Numbered from the stretch's first letter, positions 1 to 9,265 are shown. The stretch is 64,000 bases of DNA from Alphaproteobacteria bacterium HGW-Alphaproteobacteria-1 (GCA_002842985.1 PHEQ01000008.1:1-64000); one strand, 5' to 3'. The notes: generated by a model not told the origin, from the sequence alone. Program-made: numbers and translations.

Positions 1-84
1 GACGCGTGGAACTTCTTCGCAAACGATCAGCAACGCGTCCGTTCTATCAGTGACCGAGAATATGCCAAAGCGGTCAACTCATAG
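1..84 (+). pseudogene. C-terminal tail of a transposase, probably IS630-like
   Basis: An open frame enters from the window edge and ends at TAG after 27 codons. The peptide has an aromatic W-N-x-F patch followed by R-V-x-S-I and a final R-x-Y-A segment. This resembles the C-terminal tail of IS630-type DDE transposases. Only the tail is visible, so it could be an intact element continuing outside the window or a remnant. The family call rests on resemblance of a short stretch. Confidence 0.45.
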
Positions 85-519
85 GGCCGTTGGTATCAGG
101 TGGCGAACTGGAGTTTCTGCTGGCGCCCGGCGTCCTGCGTGAACCGACGAACAAGGGCGACCAGCCATTCCATCTGTGTAACCGCCGGACGTAATCTCCC
201 CCAAACCGCCGTTTGAATTTTCCCCAGACATCAGGGGCAGAGCCAATTCCGAACTTTATTTATTCGGAATTGGCTCTGATGCGGGACACAGGCCTGATGC
301 TCCGAGTGGAGAACGACTATCCACTTATCCCGGCTGTTCAGATTTCCGGAACCGCCTCTGGCAAATGCGCCGCACTCCTGAATGGGGCCTGACCTGGCCA
401 TAAGGTCGGCGGAGCCTCAACGGCAGCTTCGAGCCCAGAGCGGACCAAGACGCAACGATTGCTTTATGGCAAGATATCCAGCAACATAACTTAAGTGAGA
501 TGCATGGGGAGTAGCAAAG
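85..519. other. Gene-free stretch with insertion-sequence debris
   Basis: No convincing gene is seen. The segment around 190-230 contains CAAACCGCC followed by GTTTGAATTTTCCCC, which is like the terminal repeats of some insertion sequences. It is followed by a perfect hairpin at 238-278. The last 30 bases hold the ribosome binding site (GGGGAG near 507) of the methyltransferase that starts at 520. Confidence 0.4.
238..278. repeat. Perfect 16-bp inverted repeat with 9-nt loop
   Basis: The arms 238-253 and 263-278 are exact reverse complements around a 9-base AT-rich loop. The arm sequence reads CAGAGCCAATTCCGAA. It lies between a transposase tail and an atypical methyltransferase gene. It could be two abutting mobile-element ends, a miniature element or a strong terminator. 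No U-tract follows either arm, so a terminator is less likely. Confidence 0.6.
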
Positions 520-1347
520 ATGGACTGGAACGCTCTTGCGCATCCGTGGATCGACCACGAAGAGCGCATCGAAAAGGCGCATAGCCCCATAAAAGACGGA
601 TTGCTTGACCGGGCAGCACTTAAGGTTGGCGAGAGGGTTCTCGATCTTGGTTGCGGCTCCGGCGCTCTTTCACTCGATGCCGCCGATCAAGTTGGTCCCG
701 ATGGAAGCGTGATCGCATTTGATATTGCCGAGGCCTTTGTTTCTCGTGTCATTGAACGTGCTCGCGACCATGTTCATGTGGAGCCGGTTCAGGGTGACGC
801 TCAGCACTATAACTTTTCCGGCGCCAACTGCGACGCTGTCGTATCTCTTTTTGGAACCATGTTTTTTGATGAACCGAAATCAGCCTTCGCAAACATTGGC
901 AAAGCCCTTTCGGCAGGTGGTCGAATGGTGTTTGTCACTTGGGCAGGTCCGCAGCACAATCCTTGGTTCTCGGTTCCTGGACGGGCTTTAGCTGAGGCAC
1001 TGCCGGAGATGCCCAAGCCCGACCCGTCGGCTCCTGGACCGATGGCTTTCGCCAACGTTGAAATGGTGACGAACCTATTGTCTGAAATCGGATTTCAAAA
1101 GGTGTCAGCGGAAGAAGTCGATACCCACCTAACGCCAATTGGTGCTGCGGCGGACATTACCGCGATGATGCTCGCAATAGGTCCATTTCGAGGGGCCGTT
1201 TCCAAGTTTGGCAACCCAGACGCCGAAAACGTCATACTGGAAACCATCGGGGCAAGCATGATCGACGGTTATGGCGCTTTTTCCACCGGGGACGGTATCA
1301 AGGTTCCTGCCCGTGTAATTTACTACACGGCTACTCGTTTAGCGTAG
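520..1347 (+). CDS. Class I SAM-dependent methyltransferase
   Basis: This 275-residue protein has the class I methyltransferase core. Motif I (VLDLGCGSG) is at residues 40-48 and an acidic residue ending strand 2 (AFDIAE) lies about 20 residues on. The fold is like the UbiE/methyltransferase-11 group. The substrate cannot be told from sequence. The start is supported by GGGGAG about 8 bases upstream. Its codons are visibly richer in A and T than those of genes further in, and it sits next to transposase debris, which suggests acquisition by transfer. It has no operon partner. Confidence 0.75.
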   Translation: MDWNALAHPWIDHEERIEKAHSPIKDGLLDRAALKVGERVLDLGCGSGALSLDAADQVGPDGSVIAFDIAEAFVSRVIERARDHVHVEPVQGDAQHYNFSGANCDAVVSLFGTMFFDEPKSAFANIGKALSAGGRMVFVTWAGPQHNPWFSVPGRALAEALPEMPKPDPSAPGPMAFANVEMVTNLLSEIGFQKVSAEEVDTHLTPIGAAADITAMMLAIGPFRGAVSKFGNPDAENVILETIGASMIDGYGAFSTGDGIKVPARVIYYTATRLA

Positions 1348-1444
1348 CAAAGACCGCTTCGTCCTGCATTGCGGTCCTTTACAGGATATCACATGCGGTC
1401 AGCGCGTTTGGCCCCGGCTTCGTTTGGTGGATAATTGGGGGGAA

Positions 1445-2464
1445 TTATTGTTCAGCATTTTGAACTCCATAATAACTGAGATACCATTTCACGAATTGTG
1501 CGACGCCTTCGCGAATGGAGGTCTTGGGGCGGTAGCCCGTGAGGGTTTTCAATAACGTCGCATCCGCCCATGTCGCCGCCATGTCGCCGGTTTGCATCGG
1601 CATCATGTTGCGGATCGCCTTTTGCCCCAGCTCGGCCTCGATCGCGTCGATGAAATCCAGGAGCCGCACCTTGTCGGAATTGCCGATATTGACCACCCGG
1701 AAGGGGGCTGCGGGGCTCAGGCTGTCACCTTCGACGGCGGATTCCAACCCGCCCGGCACCGCGTCGATAAGCAGATGGATGCCGCGCACCAGATCGCCCA
1801 CATAGGTGAAATCGCGCCACATCTCTCCGTTATTGTAGATGTCGATCGGTTCCCCGGCGAGGATCGCGCGTGTGAACTTGAAATAGGCCATATCGGGCCG
1901 CCCCCAGGGCCCATAGACAGTGAAAAAGCGGAACATCGTGACCGGTAGACTGTGGATATGGGCCCAGGCATGCCCCAACGATTCATTGGCCTTCTTGGTG
2001 GCCGCGTAGATGGTCAGTTGGGTGTCCGCCTTCTGGCGCTCGTCGAACGGCATGTCCTCGTTGGCACCATAGGCCGACGAGGTCGAGGCCATCAGCAGGT
2101 GGCGCACCTGCGCCGCGCGCGCCGCCTCCATCACGTTGAATGTGCCGACGATATTGGACTCGATGTAGGCGCGCGGGTTTTCCAGGCTGTAGCGCACCCC
2201 GGCCTGCGCGGCGAGGTGCACGATGACCTCCGGCTCAAAGGCACAGACCGCGCGGCCGAGCGTCGCTGCGTCTTCCAGCATCGCCTCGGTCGCGCTGAAG
2301 CCTTCGTTCTGGCGAAGCATGGTGTGGCGCTGCTGCTTGAGACGGACATCGTAGTAATCCGTCATCCCGTCATAGCCATGCACCTGCCACCCCTTGCGCA
2401 GCAAAAGCTGTGCAAGGTGAAAGCCGATGAAGCCGGCGGTTCCGGTGATGAAGGCGCGCCTCAA
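1445..2464 (-). CDS. NAD-dependent epimerase, UDP-glucuronate 4-epimerase type
   Basis: This 339-residue extended SDR protein probably epimerises a UDP-uronic acid for surface polysaccharide synthesis. The Rossmann motif TGTAGFIG is at residues 8-15. The catalytic pair is Y153 and K157 in YAATK, with the Ser/Thr cluster STSS just after residue 126. The FFTVYGPWGRPDMA segment is typical of the UDP-glucuronate epimerase branch. The likely start is TTG, overlapping the TGA stop of the upstream EPS regulator, which implies translational coupling. UDP-glucose epimerase-type activity cannot be excluded. Confidence 0.8.
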   Translation of the reverse strand: MRRAFITGTAGFIGFHLAQLLLRKGWQVHGYDGMTDYYDVRLKQQRHTMLRQNEGFSATEAMLEDAATLGRAVCAFEPEVIVHLAAQAGVRYSLENPRAYIESNIVGTFNVMEAARAAQVRHLLMASTSSAYGANEDMPFDERQKADTQLTIYAATKKANESLGHAWAHIHSLPVTMFRFFTVYGPWGRPDMAYFKFTRAILAGEPIDIYNNGEMWRDFTYVGDLVRGIHLLIDAVPGGLESAVEGDSLSPAAPFRVVNIGNSDKVRLLDFIDAIEAELGQKAIRNMMPMQTGDMAATWADATLLKTLTGYRPKTSIREGVAQFVKWYLSYYGVQNAEQ

Positions 2465-2919
2465 CGCCTGCCCCCTGCAAAGGCGTCAAGCCCAGTCACA
2501 GGGAAAGCGGCTTTGCGGACGCGGTGTGGCTGTAGAGGTGTCATGCCCGACGCGTCATTCTTCAAGCCGCGCACGGAGATCGGCAACATCGTTGTCGCCA
2601 AGCCGTCCAGCAGTCTCTCCACCTCGGCCCTCGTGGCCTCATATTCCGCCATCTTGCGCGCGAGGAACTGCGCCGCCTTGTCCGCGATGCCCTTGCGGGT
2701 GAGCACATTGGCACAACGCCGCCCGCCCTCGGACACGGTAAAACTCCCCAGCTTGATCAACCCTTTGTCCAGTAAAACGCTCAACACGTGATGGATGCCG
2801 CCGTTGCTCACGCCCACCGCGCGGGCCAGATCGCGCTGCGACATCTCAGGGTTGTCGTGTAGAAGGCTCAGGATGCGGCAATGCCCGTCCTGGCGGAGCT
2901 GGTTGCGTCGGGTGGTCAT
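2461..2919 (-). CDS. MarR-type EPS-associated transcriptional regulator
   Basis: This 152-residue protein has an N-terminal winged helix (about residues 12-75; SQRDLARAVGVSNGGIHHVLSVL is split here as SQRDLARAVGVS then NGGIHHVLSVL). It is followed by a charged coiled-coil helix. It matches the short MarR-like regulators found at exopolysaccharide loci. It is co-transcribed with the downstream sugar-nucleotide epimerase through a 4-base overlap. No glycosyltransferases are nearby, so the pair looks like a detached piece of an EPS locus. The last 40 or so residues are less typical of the family. Confidence 0.75.
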   Translation of the reverse strand: MTTRRNQLRQDGHCRILSLLHDNPEMSQRDLARAVGVSNGGIHHVLSVLLDKGLIKLGSFTVSEGGRRCANVLTRKGIADKAAQFLARKMAEYEATRAEVERLLDGLATTMLPISVRGLKNDASGMTPLQPHRVRKAAFPVTGLDAFAGGRR

Positions 2920-3423
2920 CCGATGAAGCTTTCTCTCAAGCTACCGCGACAGGACAGCCGTCAAGCGCCTTGGCGAACACTGTTTGACCATGTCAAGCAC
3001 AATCAACCTCATCGCTTGGATCCGAGCAATAAAGGCGTTCGGCCTGCCCTGCAAGCCTGAATTTCGAAATCGGGGAGTTGGACGGGCGTTGTTGCAGGCT
3101 CCATCAGAAGGTTTGTGCGCAGGATCACTCCAAGGACGAGATCGACCCCATTCTCAGCACAACCACGAAAGCCGCCTGATCATGACCTCAGGCCATCTGG
3201 GAATTTACACCATCTTGACGGACGTGACCCACACTTTGTTGATCGCATGTTCAACCCCGAGCGCACCCGAAATCCATATGCGATTGGTCTGACACCTACT
3301 CTTTGCCTGGCTTGAACGGGGCTGGGAGCCTGTTTTTTCCTGACAGATGCACATTTGCGTTCGCAGGGGGCCATGCAATCCATATAACGAATTCTGAAGA
3401 GCCTTGAGAGGAGGAAAGAAGCC
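2920..3423. other. Gene-free stretch upstream of the TAXI-TRAP genes
   Basis: Only short frames without good start signals are seen. One frame near 3060-3100 reads FRNRGVGRALLQA, reminiscent of the acetyl-CoA loop of GNAT acetyltransferases, but homology stops at once. It could be debris of a broken acetyltransferase gene. The 3' end supplies the leader of the transporter gene, with a GAGGAGG site at about 3410. Confidence 0.35.
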
Positions 3424-4380
3424 ATGAGATTATTCAACATGATTACCGCGGCCCTGGCCGTCACAGGGCTATGCGCCGGGATGGCCTCTGCTGAAACGCG
3501 GATCACCTACAAATCGGCCAAGGCCGGATCGTCCTACTATCAGATGGGCGTCGAATTGGCCGAAGCAATGAAGGCTGGCACCAACGGGACCGTGATCGTC
3601 ACGATTGAGGAAAGCCAGGGATCGGTCCAGAACGTGATGGAAGCGCGTGTGCGCGGTGCAGACTATGTGTTCACCACCCCGCCGTCACTGGTCGGACTGG
3701 CACAGGCCGGGACGGCGATGTTCGAAGGCAAGGGCGATCCAAAGTTCGACGAGATCCGCGCGCTTTTCCCGATTCCGTCGCTGACGATGCATTTCGTGAT
3801 GTCGGCTGACAGTGGCGTGACGGACATCACCGGGCTTGATGGCAAGACCATTCTGCTGGGCAAAGGATCATTCGGTGCCACTGAAGGCGAGAAATACATC
3901 GATCTTTTCGGTCTGACCGACAAGGTAACGATTGCCGATGCGGAACTGTCAAACGCGGTGGCCGCGCTCAAGAACGGACAGATCGACGGTTTCGTGACCG
4001 CCGGGTCCTGGCCCGCGCCCAATGTGATCGAGGCTGCCGCCTCGACCCCGGTCACGGTTCTGTCGCTGACGGCCGACCAAATCGCGGCAACCAAGCGCAC
4101 CATGCTGACGATCCCCGCGGGCACCTATGCGGGCCAGAACGAAGACATCGTGACCACCTCGCTGCCGGTCGTGGCCTATACTTCGACGCAGATGGATGAC
4201 GACACCGCCTATGTCCTGACAAAGACCTTCTGGGAAAGCAAAGCAAAGATGGCCAACACCGCGCCGTGGTGGGCCGGTGTGGATGTCGGTTTGATTGCCA
4301 CCATCAAGGGCAAGATTCACCCCGGCGCTGTCCGTTACTACAAAGAAGCAGGTATCGCCCTGAGTGACGCGCAGATGTAA
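3424..4380 (+). CDS. TAXI-family TRAP transporter substrate-binding protein
   Basis: This 318-residue periplasmic binding protein has a Sec signal peptide (residues 1-23, cleavage after MASA). A TAXI-type core follows, with SAKAGSSYYQMG near the mature N-terminus and a KGSFGATEG loop in the middle. It captures a substrate, often a carboxylate or amino acid, and delivers it to the fused permease encoded 26 bases downstream. A strong GAGAGGAGG site lies about 8 bases before the ATG. The substrate is not predictable. Confidence 0.85.
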   Translation: MRLFNMITAALAVTGLCAGMASAETRITYKSAKAGSSYYQMGVELAEAMKAGTNGTVIVTIEESQGSVQNVMEARVRGADYVFTTPPSLVGLAQAGTAMFEGKGDPKFDEIRALFPIPSLTMHFVMSADSGVTDITGLDGKTILLGKGSFGATEGEKYIDLFGLTDKVTIADAELSNAVAALKNGQIDGFVTAGSWPAPNVIEAAASTPVTVLSLTADQIAATKRTMLTIPAGTYAGQNEDIVTTSLPVVAYTSTQMDDDTAYVLTKTFWESKAKMANTAPWWAGVDVGLIATIKGKIHPGAVRYYKEAGIALSDAQM

Positions 4381-4406
4381 GCGCAACGTTTCCGAAAGCA
4401 CGGGTC

Positions 4407-6191
4407 ATGGAACACCTTCCCAAGGGGTGGTTTGCGGCAGCTTTTTGGCTGGGCCTTGCCGCGGCGCTTGTTGGCTATCACCTTGCGCTCATCTTCTCGG
4501 GCCTTGTGCCCAACCTGATCAGCAGACCGTTGCACATGGCGTTTATCCTGCCTTTCGCGCTGGTGTTAGGGGCAAAGTCGCGGGCGCATTGGCGATCGGG
4601 CATCGTTCTGGCCTCCCTTGGTATCGCGGCGGCGCTTTGGATTGCGCTGAACAGTGACCGGCTTGGTGATCAATACGGGTTTCTGGAGGGGAATTTTCAG
4701 ATCGCGGTGGCCGTGGTCCTTTTGCTGGTCACGCTTGAAACCGCGCGCCGGACAATCGGCTGGCCGCTTCCGCTAGTGGCGCTGGCGGCCCTGCTTTACG
4801 GGCTGTTTGGACAGCATATTCCGGGCCAGTTCGGTCACTCGGGGACACCGCTTGCCAGCTATCTTGGCACGCTGACCATCGCCGAAGGCGGGATCTGGGG
4901 CAGCCTGACCGGCGTATCGGTCGGCGTCGTGTCGATCTTCGTGATCTTCGGCGCGGTGCTGAACGCGGGTGAGGCCGGACAGGGGTTCATGAACGTGGCC
5001 ACCGCCGCCGCAGGGCGGCTGACGGGCGGTGCGGCCAAGGTTTCGGTGATTTCCTCGGCGCTTTTCGGCTCGATCTCGGGTTCGGCATCCGCCAATGTCG
5101 CCTCGACCGGGGCTATCACCTTGCCGGCCATGACGCGGCTTGGCTATCCCAAGCACCTGTCTGCCGCGGTCGAGGCAGTGGCATCATCGGGCGGGCAGAT
5201 CATGCCACCCCTTATGGGGGCTGGCGCCTTTGTCATGGTCGAACTGACCGGCGTGCCCTACACGCAAATCATGGCCGCCGCGATCTTGCCGGCCTTTTTG
5301 TATTTCATGGCCGTCTGGGTGGGCATCAACGCCTATGCCGGACGTTATGACCTAAGCGGCGTGGCCGACAAGGATCGCCCAGCCCTGCGCGATGTGATCG
5401 TGACATCCATGTTCTTCCTCGTCCCGTTCACTGTGCTGCTCTGGGGGATGTTCGCAACGCGCTTTACGCCGGAATATTCGGCCGCCATGGCCATCCTGGC
5501 CGGGTTCCTGTTGCTGTTCATCAACGGGAATTTCGAAAGCCGCCGCGCCCAGATCATCGACCGGCTGATCCATGCCGTGATGACGGCAGCAAAGCAGGTG
5601 TCGTTGATCGCCTCGATCATCCTATGCGCGTCGATCATCATCGGCGTGCTGTCGATCACCGGGCTTGGGGTCAAGATCACCTCGCTGATCCTTGAAGGGT
5701 CAGGTGGGTTGCTTTGGCCGTCGCTGTTGTTGACGGCGCTGGCCTGTCTGTTGCTGGGGATGGAGGTTCCGACAACGGCGGCCTATGTGATCTGCGTCTC
5801 GGTGGCGGGGCCAGCCCTGACGCAATTGGGGCTGGAACCATTGCAGGCCCATCTTTTCGTATTCTGGTTTGCGCTTTTGTCCACAATCACACCGCCCGTC
5901 TGTGGTGCGGTCTTCATCGCGGCCGGCATGATCGGTGTGAACTGGCTCAAGGTGGCTCTGAGTGCCATGGCGCTTGGGGTAGGTCTCTACATCATACCGT
6001 TGGGCATGATCGCCAACCCTGATCTGCTGCGCCTGGCCGAGGCACCGCTGGCCGCGATCATCGCGGTGATCCGTGTCGGTCTGGCTCTGATTCTGATCTC
6101 GAATAGCATCATCGGCAAGGCGCACCCTGCGCTGCGCCTGGTCATGGGGGTGGCTGGTCTGCTGATCGTCTTTTCCGAAATCTGGATCTGA
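4407..6191 (+). CDS. TRAP transporter fused permease (DctQ-DctM)
   Basis: This 594-residue membrane protein fuses the small (about four helices, residues 1-110) and large (about twelve helices) TRAP permease subunits, as expected for TAXI systems. The large part carries the conserved glycine/serine-rich segment FGSISGSASANVAST and the GGQIMPPLMG loop. It imports the ligand of the upstream binding protein using an ion gradient. The two genes form a complete two-component transporter with no further partner gene. Confidence 0.88.
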   Translation: MEHLPKGWFAAAFWLGLAAALVGYHLALIFSGLVPNLISRPLHMAFILPFALVLGAKSRAHWRSGIVLASLGIAAALWIALNSDRLGDQYGFLEGNFQIAVAVVLLLVTLETARRTIGWPLPLVALAALLYGLFGQHIPGQFGHSGTPLASYLGTLTIAEGGIWGSLTGVSVGVVSIFVIFGAVLNAGEAGQGFMNVATAAAGRLTGGAAKVSVISSALFGSISGSASANVASTGAITLPAMTRLGYPKHLSAAVEAVASSGGQIMPPLMGAGAFVMVELTGVPYTQIMAAAILPAFLYFMAVWVGINAYAGRYDLSGVADKDRPALRDVIVTSMFFLVPFTVLLWGMFATRFTPEYSAAMAILAGFLLLFINGNFESRRAQIIDRLIHAVMTAAKQVSLIASIILCASIIIGVLSITGLGVKITSLILEGSGGLLWPSLLLTALACLLLGMEVPTTAAYVICVSVAGPALTQLGLEPLQAHLFVFWFALLSTITPPVCGAVFIAAGMIGVNWLKVALSAMALGVGLYIIPLGMIANPDLLRLAEAPLAAIIAVIRVGLALILISNSIIGKAHPALRLVMGVAGLLIVFSEIWI

Positions 6192-6518
6192 GTGGCTGTC
6201 GCGTTGCCTGCAAATGGATTCTGCCTCAGTCTGTGTGGCTCATGTGGCGCGACAAACTGCATGAGAGGAGCGCGTCAATCAGGATTGACCTGCCCCCGGT
6301 CGTCCCTCGTTCATAACGAGAGTACTTGGGTTTGATAGGGGTCGGTTTCGGGTGCGGCAAGCGCGTCGGGCGCGGACAGGATAAGCTTCACGCCGGTTTA
6401 ACGGACCTCATGAGAATGGATGCCTGACAGGAAACCCTGATCCAGCTTGACCGGGTTGCGCTGTGATCAACAAGCTGGACCACCTTTGTCGATCGATGCT
6501 GAACCGATTTATTGCGAT
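6192..6518. other. Gene-free stretch between the TRAP permease and gcrA
   Basis: No gene is supported. The segment 6300-6500 looks like mobile-element debris. It has a 9-bp inverted repeat at 6441-6479 and a short motif around 6312 reading TTCATAACGAGAGTACT. Both flanking genes end toward it, so it also serves as a convergent terminator region. Confidence 0.35.
6441..6479. repeat. 9-bp inverted repeat, 21-nt loop
   Basis: TCCAGCTTG at 6441-6449 is the reverse complement of CAAGCTGGA at 6471-6479. It lies between two convergent genes. It could be an element end or part of a terminator; no poly-T tract follows. Confidence 0.45.
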
Positions 6519-7103
6519 CTAGCGTTTGCGGTCGCGGCGACTCGACATCGGCTGGAAGGCGACGCCGACATGCGCCTCGCAATAGGGCTTGCCACTCTGG
6601 ACGGGCAGGCCGCAGAACCAGAAATCGGGTGTGGCCGGGTCACCCACGGGCCATTTGCAGGTCCGTTCGGTCAGCTCCATCAGCGTGAGCTTTTTCGCCT
6701 TCTTCTCGATCGCGCTGACCTTGGCGAGGGCCTCGGGGTCGATCTCGTTGGCCGAGGGTTGCGGCGGCAGCGGACGGCCCGCCGGGATGATCGCCTTGGC
6801 GCGCGCCTGCGAGACGGTCTGGAGCGGTTCCGGCTCAGTGGCCTCCACCGGCTTGGTCGCGGCGGCTTTTGGCGCGGCGGGTTTGGGCGCGGGCGCAGCG
6901 ACTTCGGGGGCGGGCGCAGGTGCGGCTGCCTCGGGCGCGGGTGTGCCGCCGCCGCCATTGCGGTTTGAAAGGCCCAGCCTGTGCACCTTGCCGATCACCG
7001 CATTGCGCGTCACGCCGCCCAATTCCTTGGCGATCTGGCTGGCGGACTGGCCTTCGGTCCACATCTTCTTCAACAGATCGACGCGCTCATCGCTCCACGA
7101 CAT
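6519..7103 (-). CDS. gcrA: GcrA family cell-cycle regulator
   Basis: This 194-residue protein starts MSWSDERVDLLKKMW, the hallmark N-terminal helix-turn-helix of GcrA. GcrA binds sigma-70 RNA polymerase and activates promoters methylated by CcrM. The conserved C-terminal part (RTCKWPVGD, then FWFCGL and YCEAH) carries the family cysteines. A long Ala/Pro linker lies between. The start at 7103 is chosen because homology begins there and AAGGGA precedes it by about 8 bases; an in-frame ATG 21 codons upstream lacks support. Confidence 0.92.
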   Translation of the reverse strand: MSWSDERVDLLKKMWTEGQSASQIAKELGGVTRNAVIGKVHRLGLSNRNGGGGTPAPEAAAPAPAPEVAAPAPKPAAPKAAATKPVEATEPEPLQTVSQARAKAIIPAGRPLPPQPSANEIDPEALAKVSAIEKKAKKLTLMELTERTCKWPVGDPATPDFWFCGLPVQSGKPYCEAHVGVAFQPMSSRRDRKR

Positions 7104-7246
7104 TCGGGGCTTCCCTTGATGGTAAAAGGCGCGCGATGGCACGGATGCGCCCGCCCGCCTTGTCATTCGGATCAGGGGCCTATTCTAATCACTCGACGGT
7201 GAGTTACAAGGCACCGAATCGCGTGAGCCGGAAAAGGAGCGCCGCC

Positions 7247-8077
7247 ATGACCGCCGCCAGGACCGATGCCCCCGAGCCGCATCCGCAACCCATGGGCGCG
7301 CGGCGCTTTGGCCGGGTCAACTGGCTGGGCCTCCGGACGCTGGCCGAGCGCGAGAATCGCCGCTTTCTCGCGGTCTGGACGCAGACGTTGCTGGCGCCGC
7401 TGGTGACGGCGGCGCTGTTCATGGTGATCTTCACCATTGCCATCGGGCCGCATCGGGGCGCGGTGATGGGCGTCGATTTCACCACCTTCATAGCACCCGG
7501 CATCCTGATGATGACCGTCATTCAGAACGCTTTTGCCAACACCTCTTCGTCGGTGGTGATTTCCAAGGTGCAGGGCAATATCGTCGACACGCTGATGCCG
7601 CCGCTGTCGGGGGGTGAGTTGCTGCTTGGGTATCTCGCGGGCGGTGTCGGGCGCGGGGTGCTGGTGGCGGCGGCGATTGCGGCCGGGCTCTGGGTGGTGC
7701 TGGGAATTGTGCCCGCACATCCCATGTGGCTCATCGTGTTCGTGGGTCTGGGCGCCACACTGCTGAGCGCGGTCGGGCTGGTCGCGGGGATATACGCCAA
7801 CAAGTTCGACCAGATGGCGGCGATCACCAATTTCATCGTCACCCCGCTCGCGTTTCTCTCGGGCACGTTCTACTCGGTCGAGGCGCTGCCGCCCGCGCTT
7901 TATGCGGTCACCCATGTGAACCCGGTGTTTTATCTCATCGACGGGGTGCGCTTCGGCATGATCGGGGTTTCGGACAGCGCGCCGATGCTGGGGCTTGGCG
8001 TGGCAGGGGCGGTGACACTTGCGGTCTGCCTCCTCGCCTGGGTGATGCTGGCGCGGGGCACGCGCCTCAAGGTCTGA
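7247..8077 (+). CDS. ABC-2 type transporter permease
   Basis: This 276-residue protein has six predicted membrane helices. The ABC-2 signature region (ATITNFIVTPLAFLSG-like; here AAITNFIVTPLAFLSG) and the YSVEALP loop are seen near the C-terminus. It is the membrane half of an exporter. The ATPase gene is not adjacent, so it must be encoded elsewhere. The start at 7247 follows AAAGGAG by 7 bases. Roles in polysaccharide or drug export are both possible. Confidence 0.82.
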   Translation: MTAARTDAPEPHPQPMGARRFGRVNWLGLRTLAERENRRFLAVWTQTLLAPLVTAALFMVIFTIAIGPHRGAVMGVDFTTFIAPGILMMTVIQNAFANTSSSVVISKVQGNIVDTLMPPLSGGELLLGYLAGGVGRGVLVAAAIAAGLWVVLGIVPAHPMWLIVFVGLGATLLSAVGLVAGIYANKFDQMAAITNFIVTPLAFLSGTFYSVEALPPALYAVTHVNPVFYLIDGVRFGMIGVSDSAPMLGLGVAGAVTLAVCLLAWVMLARGTRLKV

Positions 8078-8103
8078 GGCTCAGCCGCCCCCCTGAGGCC
8101 CAG

Positions 8104-8811
8104 TCAGCGCACAGTCAGCGCACAGACATGGCGCACCTTGCGCCCCTCGCGGAAATAGTCGCGCATCCCGCGCCGGTCCCGGCCCAGGATCATCGCATGA
8201 TCGAGCCAGACCAGATCCAGCCCAAGGGCCTCGGCCATGAATTCGGTCGCGCGCAAGCTGGGCACACCGACGACGGTATGGGTCTGCCCGCCCACCTCGG
8301 TCACGGCGTTGAGCGGATTGTCCACCGCCTCCTTGAGGACCTGGATCATGGCGTTGTCGAGGGTGATGAACTCGCTGTCGATGATGATGAGCCGCGCGCC
8401 AAGCCTGCGCGCCAGCGACAGCAGGCGGAAATGATCCATGATGTGATAGAAGATGCCGTAGACCGCGATCACGTCGAACCGCTCGGCCGCCGCGATGCGC
8501 GCCTCCATTTCGGCGAAAAGGTCGTTCTCGACCAGCCGCACGCGGCCCTTGAAGGGGGTTTCCGGAAAGGCGTCGAAACGCGCGATCAACTCGGGGCGCA
8601 CCTCGACCCCCACCACCTCGGCGGCGCCTGCCGCCGCCAGCGCATAGGACCAGCGCCCGTCATGCGCCGCAAGGTCCAGCACACGCGCGCCCGCGATCTG
8701 CTCGGCGAAGGGCGCGATCAACAGCTTGTGTCGCTGCGCCAGCCGATAAAGCGTCGTCTCGTTCTCGTCATAGGGTGGCAGATTGCGCAGGAAGCCGAAA
8801 AATCCGCTCAT
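8104..8811 (-). CDS. Class I SAM-dependent methyltransferase
   Basis: This 235-residue protein has a methyltransferase Rossmann core. Motif I is the variant VLDLAAHDGRWSYA at about residues 43-56, with GVEV as the acidic strand-2 end. The glycine-poor motif I places it outside the common UbiE group. The substrate is unknown. It follows a lipoprotein gene with a 4-base ATGA overlap, so the two are translated together. Confidence 0.7.
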   Translation of the reverse strand: MSGFFGFLRNLPPYDENETTLYRLAQRHKLLIAPFAEQIAGARVLDLAAHDGRWSYALAAAGAAEVVGVEVRPELIARFDAFPETPFKGRVRLVENDLFAEMEARIAAAERFDVIAVYGIFYHIMDHFRLLSLARRLGARLIIIDSEFITLDNAMIQVLKEAVDNPLNAVTEVGGQTHTVVGVPSLRATEFMAEALGLDLVWLDHAMILGRDRRGMRDYFREGRKVRHVCALTVR

Positions 8812-9149
8812 GCGCAGATCCGTTCGGCCCGGTCAGCATAGGCCTTGTATGCGTCCCAGAAGCGTTGATCGGCGGGGCGCTGCGATGTGCGCACCTCCTG
8901 CGCCTCGTGAGGGTCGCGGTAAAAGCCGACGGCGCGGCGCTGTTCGGCCCCGCTCAGCGTCTGGTTGGCCACCGCCTGGATGCAACCGCAGAGCGCGGGC
9001 GAGCGCGCCTTGCGATCCGAGGCAAGGCAGGCCGCCGAGATCGGCCCCGAAGCGGTGGGCCGTCCGGCGCTCGGATCGCTCTCGAACCGGTTTGCCCCGC
9101 CGCAGGAGGCCAGTGTCAGGACCAGCCCGAAAAATGCGATCTGTCTCAT
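8808..9149 (-). CDS. Small conserved lipoprotein of unknown function
   Basis: This 113-residue protein has a lipoprotein signal peptide with lipobox LTLASC followed by GG, so the cysteine at residue 17 or so should be lipidated. The mature part has a paired-cysteine region (CLASDRKARSPALCGC) and an amphipathic C-terminus. I do not recognise a function. It overlaps the downstream methyltransferase by 4 bases. The start at 9149 is placed at the first Met before the hydrophobic segment. Confidence 0.65.
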   Translation of the reverse strand: MRQIAFFGLVLTLASCGGANRFESDPSAGRPTASGPISAACLASDRKARSPALCGCIQAVANQTLSGAEQRRAVGFYRDPHEAQEVRTSQRPADQRFWDAYKAYADRAERICA

Positions 9150-9265
9150 GAGGATTGCCTCTGCTGCCTCTGCCCCCGTGCGTCGGAGGTCTGTTGACGC
9201 TGAAATTGACGCAAGCGGCCGCATTTTTCAATGCAGAACCGTATCAAATGCGCAGAGCAGAGGAG

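Noticed and set aside
2984-3315. Short plus-strand frames before the TAXI-TRAP genes
   Set aside because: No ribosome binding site or conserved ending; only a GNAT-like fragment of about 13 residues is suggestive.
8833-9231. Alternative minus-strand frame over the small lipoprotein gene
   Set aside because: The overlapping frame at 8808-9149 has a clear lipobox signal peptide and is coupled to its neighbour; the alternative has neither.
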